Assembly: GCA_903837025.1 (NCBI GenBank)
Contig: CAILTC010000138.1
Coordinates: forward strand, 1 to 6,801
Origin: an uncultured Bacteroidota bacterium
GTDB lineage: Bacteria; Bacteroidota; Bacteroidia; Flavobacteriales; Flavobacteriaceae
DNA length: 6,801 nt
Reading direction: 5' to 3'
The position numbers and the translations under genes were made by a program. Below the pieces are notes generated by a model. It was not told the DNA's origin and ran no database searches. It saw nothing but the letters and a program-made list of their open reading frames with translations. This document shows positions 1 to 5,563 of this stretch, piece by piece (position 1 is the first letter of the stretch; each line of letters starts with the position of its first letter).

Positions 1-101
1 GGCGATAAGGATAACCTTGTGATTCCGCCTTTTCCCGTATCTCCAAATTTACTAAAAGTTTTTATTTTATCCTCTAATCTTTCTTTATTACAAGTTAACA
101 T
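1..101 (-). CDS. N-carbamoyl-amino-acid / allantoate amidohydrolase (M20 family), N-terminal fragment, cut by window edge
   Basis: Only the first 33 codons are in the window. They begin at the ATG read from base 101 and include KIKTFSKFGDTGKGGITRLS. The pattern of a helix, then FG, a short linker, GG, then (I/V)TRL matches the N-terminus of zinc-dependent M20 amidohydrolases such as N-carbamoyl-L-amino-acid hydrolase, beta-ureidopropionase and allantoate amidohydrolase, which hydrolyse a ureido or carbamoyl group. The metal ligands lie outside the window, so the substrate cannot be decided. The start is fixed by a GGAGG site 9 bases upstream. The gene follows the preA stop by 14 bases, which fits a reductive pyrimidine degradation operon where PreA and a carbamoyl hydrolase act in one pathway. 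The family call is inference from a short segment. Confidence 0.6.
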   Translation of the reverse strand, partial: MLTCNKERLEDKIKTFSKFGDTGKGGITRLSLS

Positions 102-110
102 ATGAATAGT

Positions 111-115
111 CCTCC
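111..115 (-). promoter_or_regulatory. Strong Shine-Dalgarno site before the amidohydrolase
   Basis: The minus strand reads TAAGGAGG with GGAGG nine bases before the ATG at 101, directly after the stop codon of the preA fragment. A full anti-16S match like this is typical of Firmicutes. It stands out because no other gene in the window has one: the starts at 841, 2434, 5516 and 6721 are preceded by AT-rich DNA without GGAGG. It therefore fixes this start and also marks the segment as foreign to the rest of the window. Confidence 0.7.
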
Positions 116-427
116 TTATTTATTAACTCTTTTCCCCGGGGTTATAGCCTGTGCTGGGCAAACTGTGACACATAGCTGACATCCAACACATTTATCTACC
201 CTAAGAATAGGTTTTCTAGTAGTTTCATTTATTTTTATAGCTTGATGACCCCCATCATAACAAGATAAATAACATCTTCCGCAGCCTACACATTTTTCTC
301 CATAAAATCTTGGATAGCAAATACTATCTCTATCTAACTTATCCGTTGGAACAATATTAACTAAATTTCTGTTGATCCTTTTAAAATGCTTTTCAAATGA
401 CCAATCATTGAATATACAAAAGCGACT
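116..427 (-). CDS. preA: NAD-dependent dihydropyrimidine dehydrogenase subunit PreA, C-terminal fragment with two 4Fe-4S clusters
   Basis: The minus strand encodes NIVPTDKLDRDS, a YPRF segment, then CVGCGRCYLSCYDGGHQA and, about 20 residues later, CVGCQLCVTVCPAQAI, ending at TAA 118-116. The two CxxCxxCxxxC(P) motifs bind 4Fe-4S clusters. The CYDGGHQA tail after the first motif and the NIVP..LDR lead-in are characteristic of PreA, the subunit that with PreT reduces uracil and thymine using NADH, or of its dihydroorotate dehydrogenase-like relatives. The FMN barrel that should precede this is missing. The frame runs into TAA at 430-428, and recognisable PreA sequence fades around 400. The same bases begin a plus-strand MCE-like reading frame, so the gene is truncated at a breakpoint and was not cut by the window edge. 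The family call is firm; the exact paralog is less so. Confidence 0.8.
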   Translation of the reverse strand, partial: SRFCIFNDWSFEKHFKRINRNLVNIVPTDKLDRDSICYPRFYGEKCVGCGRCYLSCYDGGHQAIKINETTRKPILRVDKCVGCQLCVTVCPAQAITPGKRVNK

Positions 428-541
428 TTAAAAAATTTAGAAACAAGCAGCCAAAAATTAGATGCCGACCTTGAAGCGGTACAGCATAATTTTTTACTCA
501 GAGGCTTTTTTAAGAAAAAGGAAAAAGAAAATAAACAATAA
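401..541 (+). CDS. MlaD/MCE-family lipid-transport protein, C-terminal fragment
   Basis: A plus-strand frame open from 401 (after TGA 398-400) ends at TAA 539-541. It reads KATLKNLETSSQKLDADLEA and then QHNFLLRGFFKKKEKE. A coiled-coil stretch of SSQKLD type followed by HN(F)LLRG(F/Y)FKKK and a charged tail is, from memory, the usual C-terminus of Bacteroidota MlaD/MCE proteins. These are periplasmic, inner-membrane-anchored substrate-binding parts of a phospholipid transport system. The MCE domain itself is absent. No start codon suits it, so it is a 5'-truncated remnant joined to the preA fragment at about 401-421. The call rests on about 40 residues; another coiled-coil membrane protein is possible. 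Confidence 0.5.
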   Translation, partial: PIIEYTKATLKNLETSSQKLDADLEAVQHNFLLRGFFKKKEKENKQ

Positions 542-613
542 AATTCAGGGTTTTCTCTGCTTATCCATCCTTCCCTGCATTTCTTGTGATTCAGCCCGCG
601 TGCTGACGAAACA

Positions 614-649
614 TTGATAAAAAATGTTGAATTGTTTCAATATTATCAA
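614..649. other. AT-rich hairpin in the intergenic stretch 542-840
   Basis: TTGATAA (614-620) pairs with TTATCAA (643-649). Inside it, TTGAA (627-631) pairs with TTCAA (636-640) around a TTGT loop, giving a two-part stem with an internal bulge. It lies 70 bases after the MCE-like stop and has no following T-run, so it is not an obvious terminator. It could be a weak operator or a chance AT-rich fold. Apart from this and the terminator at 719, I see no gene in 542-840. Confidence 0.25.
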
Positions 650-718
650 AGGCTGTATCATTAATTTTATTAGTCAAATATTTGTTTACATCAATTATTT
701 GGAATTAATAGGTAGATC

Positions 719-748
719 GAGCCGTATTCTTACGGCTCTTTATTTTTT
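719..748 (+). terminator. Intrinsic terminator
   Basis: GAGCCGTA (719-726) pairs perfectly with TACGGCTC (731-738) around a TTCT loop. It is followed by a T-rich run TTATTTTTT (739-747). This is a classic rho-independent terminator reading on the plus strand. It lies about 180 bases past the MCE-like stop and so most likely ends that operon, insulating the small gene at 841. Confidence 0.75.
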
Positions 749-840
749 ACTTACAGCATACTTTACTTAGAAATATAATTTTTAAACTATTGAGAATATA
801 ACCCAACGGAACAATTTTATTTTAATTGAAAATGAGTTTT

Positions 841-1074
841 ATGCTTATCATAAATAATTCCGAGTTCATTTCGAGGTATCAATTATATATTGGTGAGATC
901 AAAGATGTAATTAAACCCGAACTCAGGAATATATTAGTTGAATTGTCTGCTATCAATCCGGAAAATTTGATTAAAGAGAATACTTTTTTCACTTCAGAAA
1001 ATGATGCCCGTGGTTTTGTTTGGAACCTTTTTTTATTAAAAGCTAGCGGTCAGCCCATCGGAACCTTTTTTTGA
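841..1074 (+). CDS. Small protein of unknown function, paralog A (77 aa)
   Basis: I do not recognise this family. The ATG at 841 is chosen because it lines up residue for residue with the ATG of the paralog at 2434. In-frame starts at 832 (ATG) and 826 (TTG) would add a few residues with no counterpart. By my count the two proteins share 44 of 77 positions with a one-residue gap. Conserved blocks are EIKD(V/I)IKPELR at about 19-29, an INP turn at 38-40, FFTSEN at 49-54, RGFVW at 57-61 and LKASGQ at 66-71, ending in FF. There is no signal peptide, membrane segment or cysteine motif; it looks like a soluble, helix-rich, mixed-charge protein. Strong conservation between copies implies selection on the protein. 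No Shine-Dalgarno site is present. Confidence 0.65.
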   Translation: MLIINNSEFISRYQLYIGEIKDVIKPELRNILVELSAINPENLIKENTFFTSENDARGFVWNLFLLKASGQPIGTFF

Positions 1075-1134
1075 ATATACATTTTAGTAACACTATCATC
1101 TGATCTTTTACTATTTGATGAAATCTATTCAGAC

Positions 1135-1163
1135 AAAAAAAAAGCCCCAATATAAATTGAGAC
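1135..1163 (-). terminator. Intrinsic terminator for the minus-strand membrane gene
   Basis: Read on the minus strand, GTCTCAAT (1163-1156) pairs with ATTGGGGC (1151-1144) around a TTAT loop. The stem has eight pairs, two of them G-U, and is followed directly by nine Ts (1143-1135). On the plus strand the run is A, upstream of the stem, so it acts on minus-strand transcripts. It lies 50 bases after the stop of the gene at 1213-1482 and is independent support that this gene is transcribed. Confidence 0.6.
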
Positions 1164-1212
1164 CTTTTCTTTGTTTGGCAGGTATGCTTATAAGTTGAGT
1201 CGATTAATTTAT

Positions 1213-1482
1213 TTATCTAAAGGATATTAAAACTACAATTAGTATTAAGAAAATTATCGTGAATGAAAAGAAATAAAAAGAACGCAACAACCTATTGTAG
1301 TTTAATATTTTTTTTATGTACTTCTCAGGCAAACGAATAGTATATATTTTCATTTCATCAAAAGGAACAAAGAATCGCATGAGTATGATCTGACCAAATG
1401 TATTTCGATTGAATGCAGTAAGGATCATTAAAAAAATGATTTCCAACAATAAGAGCAATTCTATGATTAAATTATAGTTCAT
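1213..1482 (-). CDS. Small two-helix membrane protein of unknown function (89 aa)
   Basis: Not recognised. Two hydrophobic segments, about residues 4-24 (LIIELLLLLEIIFLMILTAF) and 66-88 (a long F/I/L/V run ending the protein), flank a basic central loop of about 40 residues containing RFFVPFDE and LPEKYIKK. The likely product is a small inner-membrane hairpin protein with both ends on the same side. The ATG at 1482-1480 is the first of the frame. It is the only gene here with a matching minus-strand terminator (1163-1135), which suggests a monocistronic unit. It sits between the unknown small gene at 841 and a degraded coding stretch at 1520-1726. Low-complexity hydrophobic frames can arise by chance in AT-rich DNA, so confidence is moderate. 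Confidence 0.55.
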   Translation of the reverse strand: MNYNLIIELLLLLEIIFLMILTAFNRNTFGQIILMRFFVPFDEMKIYTIRLPEKYIKKILNYNRLLRSFYFFSFTIIFLILIVVLISFR

Positions 1483-1519
1483 TCTTCATGAATACTTATA
1501 CGCAAATATCTTATTGATT

Positions 1520-1726
1520 TTAAAACAACTTTGTAGATATTTCTTCATTTATTATAATTTTTTCATCAATATCTTTGCCCGTCACGTAAATAAGAAACTT
1601 TACAGCATAGCTCAATTCTTCACCTACACTTCCGGTAAGACGTCACTGTCAATCAGTCCGAAAGAATGATACAAATTGACGAATTGCTGCAATAATATTG
1701 GTAGTCGCATCAGTAATTTTAAAAGC
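1520..1726 (-). pseudogene. Degraded minus-strand coding remnant 1
   Basis: One minus-strand frame reads AFKITDATTNIIAAIRQF then VSFFRTD, meets TGA at 1651-1649 and again at 1645-1643, then continues as SVGEELSYAVKFLIYVTGKD plus another 16 residues to TAA at 1522-1520. Both halves have ordinary protein composition. The first half matches a second remnant at 2165-2365: NIIAAIRQFVSFF against NYIVQIRRFISFF, 8 of 13 identical. The homology and the two internal stops argue for a decayed gene more than a chance frame. The family is unknown. The plus-strand leader sequence 1676-1753 that could be added to the membrane gene at 1754 is antisense to this remnant and is probably not coding. Confidence 0.35.
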
Positions 1727-1753
1727 TTACACGATAAACTTAAAACAACTGGC

Positions 1754-2170
1754 ATGAATCTTTTAATTCAAATAGTTTTTAGTATTGTTTATGCCATATT
1801 GATTTATATTTTTTATAAATCAATTATCCGAATACTAAAAAGCAAAACAATACGCATAAGCAGATTTGATGCGATAAAAGCAATAGCGGTGATCATTGTA
1901 TTTATTATCATTTTAAAAAAATTACCGGAGGGAATTTTGATCATCTTAAATAAGCATGATTATAGTGTTGAATTATTTGATAGCGACAACATATTTGTTT
2001 ACAGCATCATTTCTTTGCCCGTCTTTTTATCAGTCTATTTGGGCATCAGAATCAATGCTAAAATGACCTATTACTTTCTCACAGAATGGATGTTTTCTTG
2101 GGGTATTTTGATTGTGGGTTTCTTACTTATTTTATGTTTCGGTGTATGGGCATTCACCGATAAATTATAA
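1754..2170 (+). CDS. Probable four-helix membrane protein of unknown function (138 aa)
   Basis: Not recognised. I start it at the ATG at 1754, just before the first hydrophobic segment. An upstream TTG at 1676 would add 26 polar residues that overlap the antisense remnant and look non-coding. From this start the hydrophobic segments are about residues 2-22 (LLIQIVFSIVYAILIYIF), 40-58 (AIAVIIVFIIIL), 80-100 (FVYSIISLPVFLSVYLGI) and 112-134 (WGILIVGFLLILCFGVWAF). Basic residues follow the first segment (KSIIRILKSK), so that loop is probably cytoplasmic. The stop at 2168-2170 overlaps by three bases the end of the second minus-strand remnant. No conserved catalytic motif is visible; it could be an immunity-type or accessory membrane protein, but nothing in the sequence decides this. 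Confidence 0.6.
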   Translation: MNLLIQIVFSIVYAILIYIFYKSIIRILKSKTIRISRFDAIKAIAVIIVFIIILKKLPEGILIILNKHDYSVELFDSDNIFVYSIISLPVFLSVYLGIRINAKMTYYFLTEWMFSWGILIVGFLLILCFGVWAFTDKL

Positions 2171-2365
2171 TTCATCCTTTATGATTGCACAAGGAAGGCC
2201 CTGATTTATTTTCGATATTTTATATGAATCATCCTTCTGCTAACTGCAATTTTCGTTGTACTTCATGTCGGTGTCAACATTATGCTGACTAAAAAAAGAT
2301 ATAAATCGACGAATTTGTACAATATAATTGCTTGTAATATAAATAGCTTTCCTTGAATCTAACAA
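2165..2365 (-). pseudogene. Degraded minus-strand coding remnant 2
   Basis: The minus-strand frame, open after TGA at 2368-2366, reads SRKAIYITSNYIVQIRRFIS then FFSQHNVDTDMKYNENCS. It meets TAG at 2242-2240 and goes on as QKDDSYKISKINQGLPCAII then KDEL to TAA at 2167-2165. The segment around NYIVQIRRFISFF resembles remnant 1 at both protein and DNA level: GACGAATT and flanking bases are shared at 1678-1685 and 2308-2315, with roughly 28 of 36 bases equal by eye. It is convergent with the membrane gene at 1754 and overlaps its stop. It may be a gene broken by one nonsense mutation, or a 41-codon frame followed by chance sequence. The family is unknown. Confidence 0.35.
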
Positions 2366-2373
2366 TCACAAAA

Positions 2374-2405
2374 TTGGATGAGCTATTAGTATTATAATAT
2401 TCTTG
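2374..2405 (+). promoter_or_regulatory. Possible Bacteroidota-type promoter for paralog B
   Basis: TTGG (2374-2377) is followed after 20 bases by TATTCTTG (2398-2405). This approximates the Bacteroidota sigma consensus of TTTG or TTG at -33 and TAnnTTTG at -7, with one mismatch in the -7 box. The start codon at 2434 lies 28 bases downstream, a reasonable leader length. AT-rich DNA gives such matches often, so this is tentative. Confidence 0.25.
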
Positions 2406-2433
2406 TTCAACTTGTGTAAGACAATAATATTCT

Positions 2434-2670
2434 ATGATTTTCACAAATAGTAATCAATTCATTTGGATGTTTAAGTTATGTCTTGATGAGATCAAAGACA
2501 TAATTAAACCTGAACTCCGTCCTCTATTACTTGAATTATATGACATCAATCCAAAATCTTTAATGGAGGAAGATGATATATTTTTCACTTCCGAAAATGA
2601 GCTACGTGGTTTTGTATGGAAGCTTTTTATATTAAAAGCTAGCGGGCAGTCTTTCAAATCATTTTTTTAA
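2434..2670 (+). CDS. Small protein of unknown function, paralog B (78 aa)
   Basis: This is the second copy of the unknown family found at 841. ATG 2434 is the first start after an in-frame TAA at 2425-2427, so the N-terminus is firm. It contains LDEIKDIIKPELRPLLLELY, INPKSLMEEDD, IFFTSENELRGFVWKLF and ILKASGQ, and ends in FF like its partner. Differences cluster in the first 18 residues and in the acidic region 41-49, while FFTSEN, RGFVW and LKASGQ are unchanged. It has no membrane segment or signal peptide. The two copies have the same strand and length and are separated by about 1.36 kb holding the membrane genes and remnants, as expected for a duplicated locus. The antisense frame over the same bases is a shadow. 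Confidence 0.7.
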   Translation: MIFTNSNQFIWMFKLCLDEIKDIIKPELRPLLLELYDINPKSLMEEDDIFFTSENELRGFVWKLFILKASGQSFKSFF

Positions 2671-2984
2671 CGTTGTCTTTTTTTGACATCCCTTCCCGCT
2701 TTTAATCTAGTGTTTAGCCCACTTGGAATACCCCGATAGGATGTAATCTTCCTAAAATGTAATTTATTATCCGAATAGCTCACTTCGGATTTAAAACGAT
2801 TGGAGCAGCGTCAAGACAGAGGGATTAGCCTAATAAATCTTTAACCTATCAGTATATATTAACCCCAACAATAAGGTAGGGTTCTTGTGTAGAAAAATTA
2901 AAATAAGTTGCAGATATATTGATAATTTATATTCGTTGATGATTTTAACTTTGTCTATGCAATAACCCCCCTTCTAATAATAAA
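2671..2984. other. Intergenic stretch without a convincing gene
   Basis: It separates paralog B from the convergent kinase operon. It holds one hairpin, ATCCGAA (2769-2775) with TTCGGAT (2784-2790), 100 bases after the paralog B stop and without a T-run, which may be a weak terminator or processing site. A weak AACCC/GGGTT pairing lies near 2860-2882. A minus-strand frame of about 40 codons ending at 2667 has no recognisable content. I see no RNA gene, tRNA or direct repeat here. Confidence 0.4.
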
Positions 2985-3014
2985 CAGAAAGACCTCAGCG
3001 ATGAGGTCTTTCTG
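2985..3014 (-). terminator. Intrinsic terminator of the PAS/kinase operon
   Basis: CAGAAAGACCTCA (2985-2997) and TGAGGTCTTTCTG (3002-3014) form a perfect 13-bp stem with a four-base loop, GCGA on the plus strand and TCGC on the minus strand. It begins 19 bases past the kinase stop and is followed on the minus strand by TTTATTATTAG. It is the strongest hairpin in the window. Because the stem is symmetric it could also stop plus-strand transcripts arriving from paralog B, although the plus side has a poorer T-run. Confidence 0.8.
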
Positions 3015-3032
3015 CTTTCTATGATACAGCAT

Positions 3033-5516
3033 TTATTTTTTTGATATACTGAACTTAAATGTTGATCCTTTATTTAAAGCTGATTCAACCCAGATCTTTC
3101 CCTTATATCTTTCAACAATTTTTTTGGAAATGGATAGACCAATTCCGGTTCCGCTATATTCGTCTTTATTATGTAAACGCTGAAAAATAACAAATATCTT
3201 TTCGAAATATTGTGGTTCAATTCCTATGCCATTATCTTGTACTGAAAATATCCATTCATTTTCTGTGTCTTCTGAGGATATGTGTATGATAGCCAAATCA
3301 TTGTTTCGATATTTTAAAGCATTTTCAATCAAGTTTTGCATCAGTTGCGTCATAGGCGATTTGCCGGCATGAATTACCGGTAGTTTGTCTATAATAATTT
3401 TGGCGCTGTCATTAGAAAAATCATTTTTAAATAATTGTATTACATCGCTCATAACTTCGTTCATGTCTACTTCAGAGATTTTTAATGTTCCTGAACCTAC
3501 ACGGCTGTATTGTAAAAGGTCCCTGATCAATCCCTGCATTCTTTCTGCCCCATCAACCGCATAATGAATATATTGTTTACCCTTAGCATCAACCGCATTT
3601 TTATAATTGCGTTCTAATAGTTGTAAAAAATTCTTTACCATTCTTAAAGGCTCTTGTAAGTCGTGTGAAGCAACATAAGCAAATCTTTCTAATTCTGTAT
3701 TGCTATTAGATAATTCTTCTGTCCTGGTTCTTAGTTGTTGATTGGCTTTCAGTAATTTTTCTTTAGCAAGCACTTTATCATTTATAAACCGGAACATTAC
3801 ACTGCAGCCATTTTCGTGCGGATAAAAATAATGTTCGAACCAGTTATTTGTTTTAGCATTATAGATCTCGAAATGCTGTGCTGTATTTGTTTTGATCGCG
3901 GTCAATAAATTTTCTTCAAAGACCGTGTTTTTATATTCAGGTAATGATTCGAAAATTCCTTTGTTAATAAAAGATTTTTCACCTTCCCGATGCTTATATA
4001 CATCGGTTAAAGCATCGTTACAATAAACAATATTCAAATTTTTATCTAATGAGTAAAAGTAATCCGATATACTTTCAAGAATGATTTCGTGCTTTTTCAA
4101 TAAATTTTCAAATTCTGTAATATCCTGCATGGCTGCAATAAACTGAACGGGCCGATCATTTTCATCGTAAACAAATTTCCCCAAAACATTTACCCAACGT
4201 TCTTCTTTATCATTGAATCGTACGATCTTATACTTTGCATTGTATTTGGTTTTCGTTATCGCAGCTGTTTCCATAATTGGTCGTAAGCCATTTATGAAAT
4301 CCGGAGAAATAATTTTATTTCTAAAATTTTCTGAAGTTTTAATAAACCCGGCATCGATACCGATGATATCATCAAAAATTTGATTGCTTTTAAATTTGCC
4401 GGATTTTATATCGTTAACATAACTGCCAATATGGGCAACATTTTGTGCAGTTGAAAGAATTTTTAGGTTTTCTTCTAATGTGATCTCTGCATTTTTTCGA
4501 GTAGATATATCAATCACAAATACGGAAACACCTACTATATCTTCATCGGCATCTTTTAGTGGGTTATAATAATTCTCATAAAAATTTCTGTTCAAACTTT
4601 CATCTCCATATTCTTCAGTTACAATAAAGTACGCTCCTTTTAAAGCCGCATCAAAATTGTTCTTTGCCTTTTTTCGGTCATCTTCATTTGAAATGATATC
4701 CAGCATATTCATGCCAATTTCAATATCTACACCCCAAATGTTTTTAATTACCTCTTGATGATTCTTTGTAAAAGTGGTATAACAATAATTTTTATCTAGA
4801 GCAAAAACAACTATTCCTAAAGAACTCTCTAACAAGGAACGTTGAAACATAAAGTCGTTTTTATACCTTAACTCACTACGCTTTAAAATTTCTTCTGTTT
4901 TTTTACGTTCCGTAATATTTCTAGAATGCACAGCAACACCAATTATTTCTTCCCCGTGTTTAATTGGATGGAATGTGGTTTCTACCCATCTGTCTTTTTG
5001 GTAACTATTATTTTCAAAAATAAAGGATTCGCCCTTTAGTGCCCGATCAAAACTGTCTTGCCATATAGCTTTTAATTCCGGACTAAGATGTAGATGATCT
5101 ATGATATTTTCTCCATATTGCATAGATTGTATTGATTTTCCGTCATTCCCAAAATTCAAAAAAGATTTATTGGCTGACAATAAGTTGCCATTAATGTCCA
5201 CAGCAAATACTAGATCTGTTGTTGCATTAAAGATTGCTTCATTAGTTTCTAATTCTTTTAGTCTTCGATTGGAGATGGCTTCTATATCGTATAAACTATT
5301 TCGATAGGGTCTAAATGCAAAAAAATATAGGATCGGGAAGCAAAAAATAAATAATAAGATCGAATCAGAAAATGTTCTTACCCAGATAGTTAAATCAGGT
5401 AAAAAAGTAAATACGGACATGATCAGGAACTCGCAAATAAAAACCAATACAAGCGCGAAAAGAAAAAGTCTCACATCTTTTCTTTTATAGGATTTTTTTA
5501 ATTTCTTTAATTCCAT
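3033..5516 (-). CDS. Membrane-anchored multi-PAS sensor histidine kinase (827 aa)
   Basis: An ATP-dependent autokinase that should phosphorylate a conserved histidine and pass the phosphate to a response regulator. Two hydrophobic segments (about 15-38 and 51-69) anchor the N-terminus with only a short external loop, so sensing is probably cytoplasmic or within the membrane. Four PAS/PAC units follow at about 92-206, 222-344, 350-470 and 474-583, then a coiled coil (583-610). The dimerisation domain carries the H box ASHDLQEPLR with His618. The ATPase domain shows the N box NLIENALKY (Asn732), the G1 box DNGIGI (761-766), an F box near 775-781 and the G2 box GTGIGLS (789-795). All catalytic motifs are intact. 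There is no receiver domain and no regulator gene in the window. It starts 47 bases after the PAS-only gene and ends at a strong terminator, as the second gene of an operon. The family is certain; the ligand is unknown. Confidence 0.93.
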   Translation of the reverse strand: MELKKLKKSYKRKDVRLFLFALVLVFICEFLIMSVFTFLPDLTIWVRTFSDSILLFIFCFPILYFFAFRPYRNSLYDIEAISNRRLKELETNEAIFNATTDLVFAVDINGNLLSANKSFLNFGNDGKSIQSMQYGENIIDHLHLSPELKAIWQDSFDRALKGESFIFENNSYQKDRWVETTFHPIKHGEEIIGVAVHSRNITERKKTEEILKRSELRYKNDFMFQRSLLESSLGIVVFALDKNYCYTTFTKNHQEVIKNIWGVDIEIGMNMLDIISNEDDRKKAKNNFDAALKGAYFIVTEEYGDESLNRNFYENYYNPLKDADEDIVGVSVFVIDISTRKNAEITLEENLKILSTAQNVAHIGSYVNDIKSGKFKSNQIFDDIIGIDAGFIKTSENFRNKIISPDFINGLRPIMETAAITKTKYNAKYKIVRFNDKEERWVNVLGKFVYDENDRPVQFIAAMQDITEFENLLKKHEIILESISDYFYSLDKNLNIVYCNDALTDVYKHREGEKSFINKGIFESLPEYKNTVFEENLLTAIKTNTAQHFEIYNAKTNNWFEHYFYPHENGCSVMFRFINDKVLAKEKLLKANQQLRTRTEELSNSNTELERFAYVASHDLQEPLRMVKNFLQLLERNYKNAVDAKGKQYIHYAVDGAERMQGLIRDLLQYSRVGSGTLKISEVDMNEVMSDVIQLFKNDFSNDSAKIIIDKLPVIHAGKSPMTQLMQNLIENALKYRNNDLAIIHISSEDTENEWIFSVQDNGIGIEPQYFEKIFVIFQRLHNKDEYSGTGIGLSISKKIVERYKGKIWVESALNKGSTFKFSISKK

Positions 5517-5563
5517 CTCTATCTAATTTGGATGAATTAAATCAGGCAACAACTTATGCTTGC

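Noticed and set aside
575..660. Plus-strand frame reading ADETLIKNVELFQYYQRLYH
   Set aside because: Very short, without a clear start, and it overlaps the AT-rich hairpin at 614-649.
1676..1753. TTG-started extension of the four-helix membrane protein
   Set aside because: It is polar, uses a weak start and is antisense to the minus-strand remnant; the ATG at 1754 directly before the first helix is better.
2454..2657. Minus-strand 67-residue frame over paralog B
   Set aside because: It is a shadow of the conserved plus-strand gene, serine- and asparagine-rich with no domain content.
2667..2795. Minus-strand frame of about 40 codons containing HFRKITSYRGIPSGLN
   Set aside because: No good start and no recognisable motif, and it overlaps the end of paralog B; the length is expected by chance.
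5101..5307. Plus-strand 68-residue frame inside the kinase gene
   Set aside because: It is antisense to PAS1 of a well-supported kinase.
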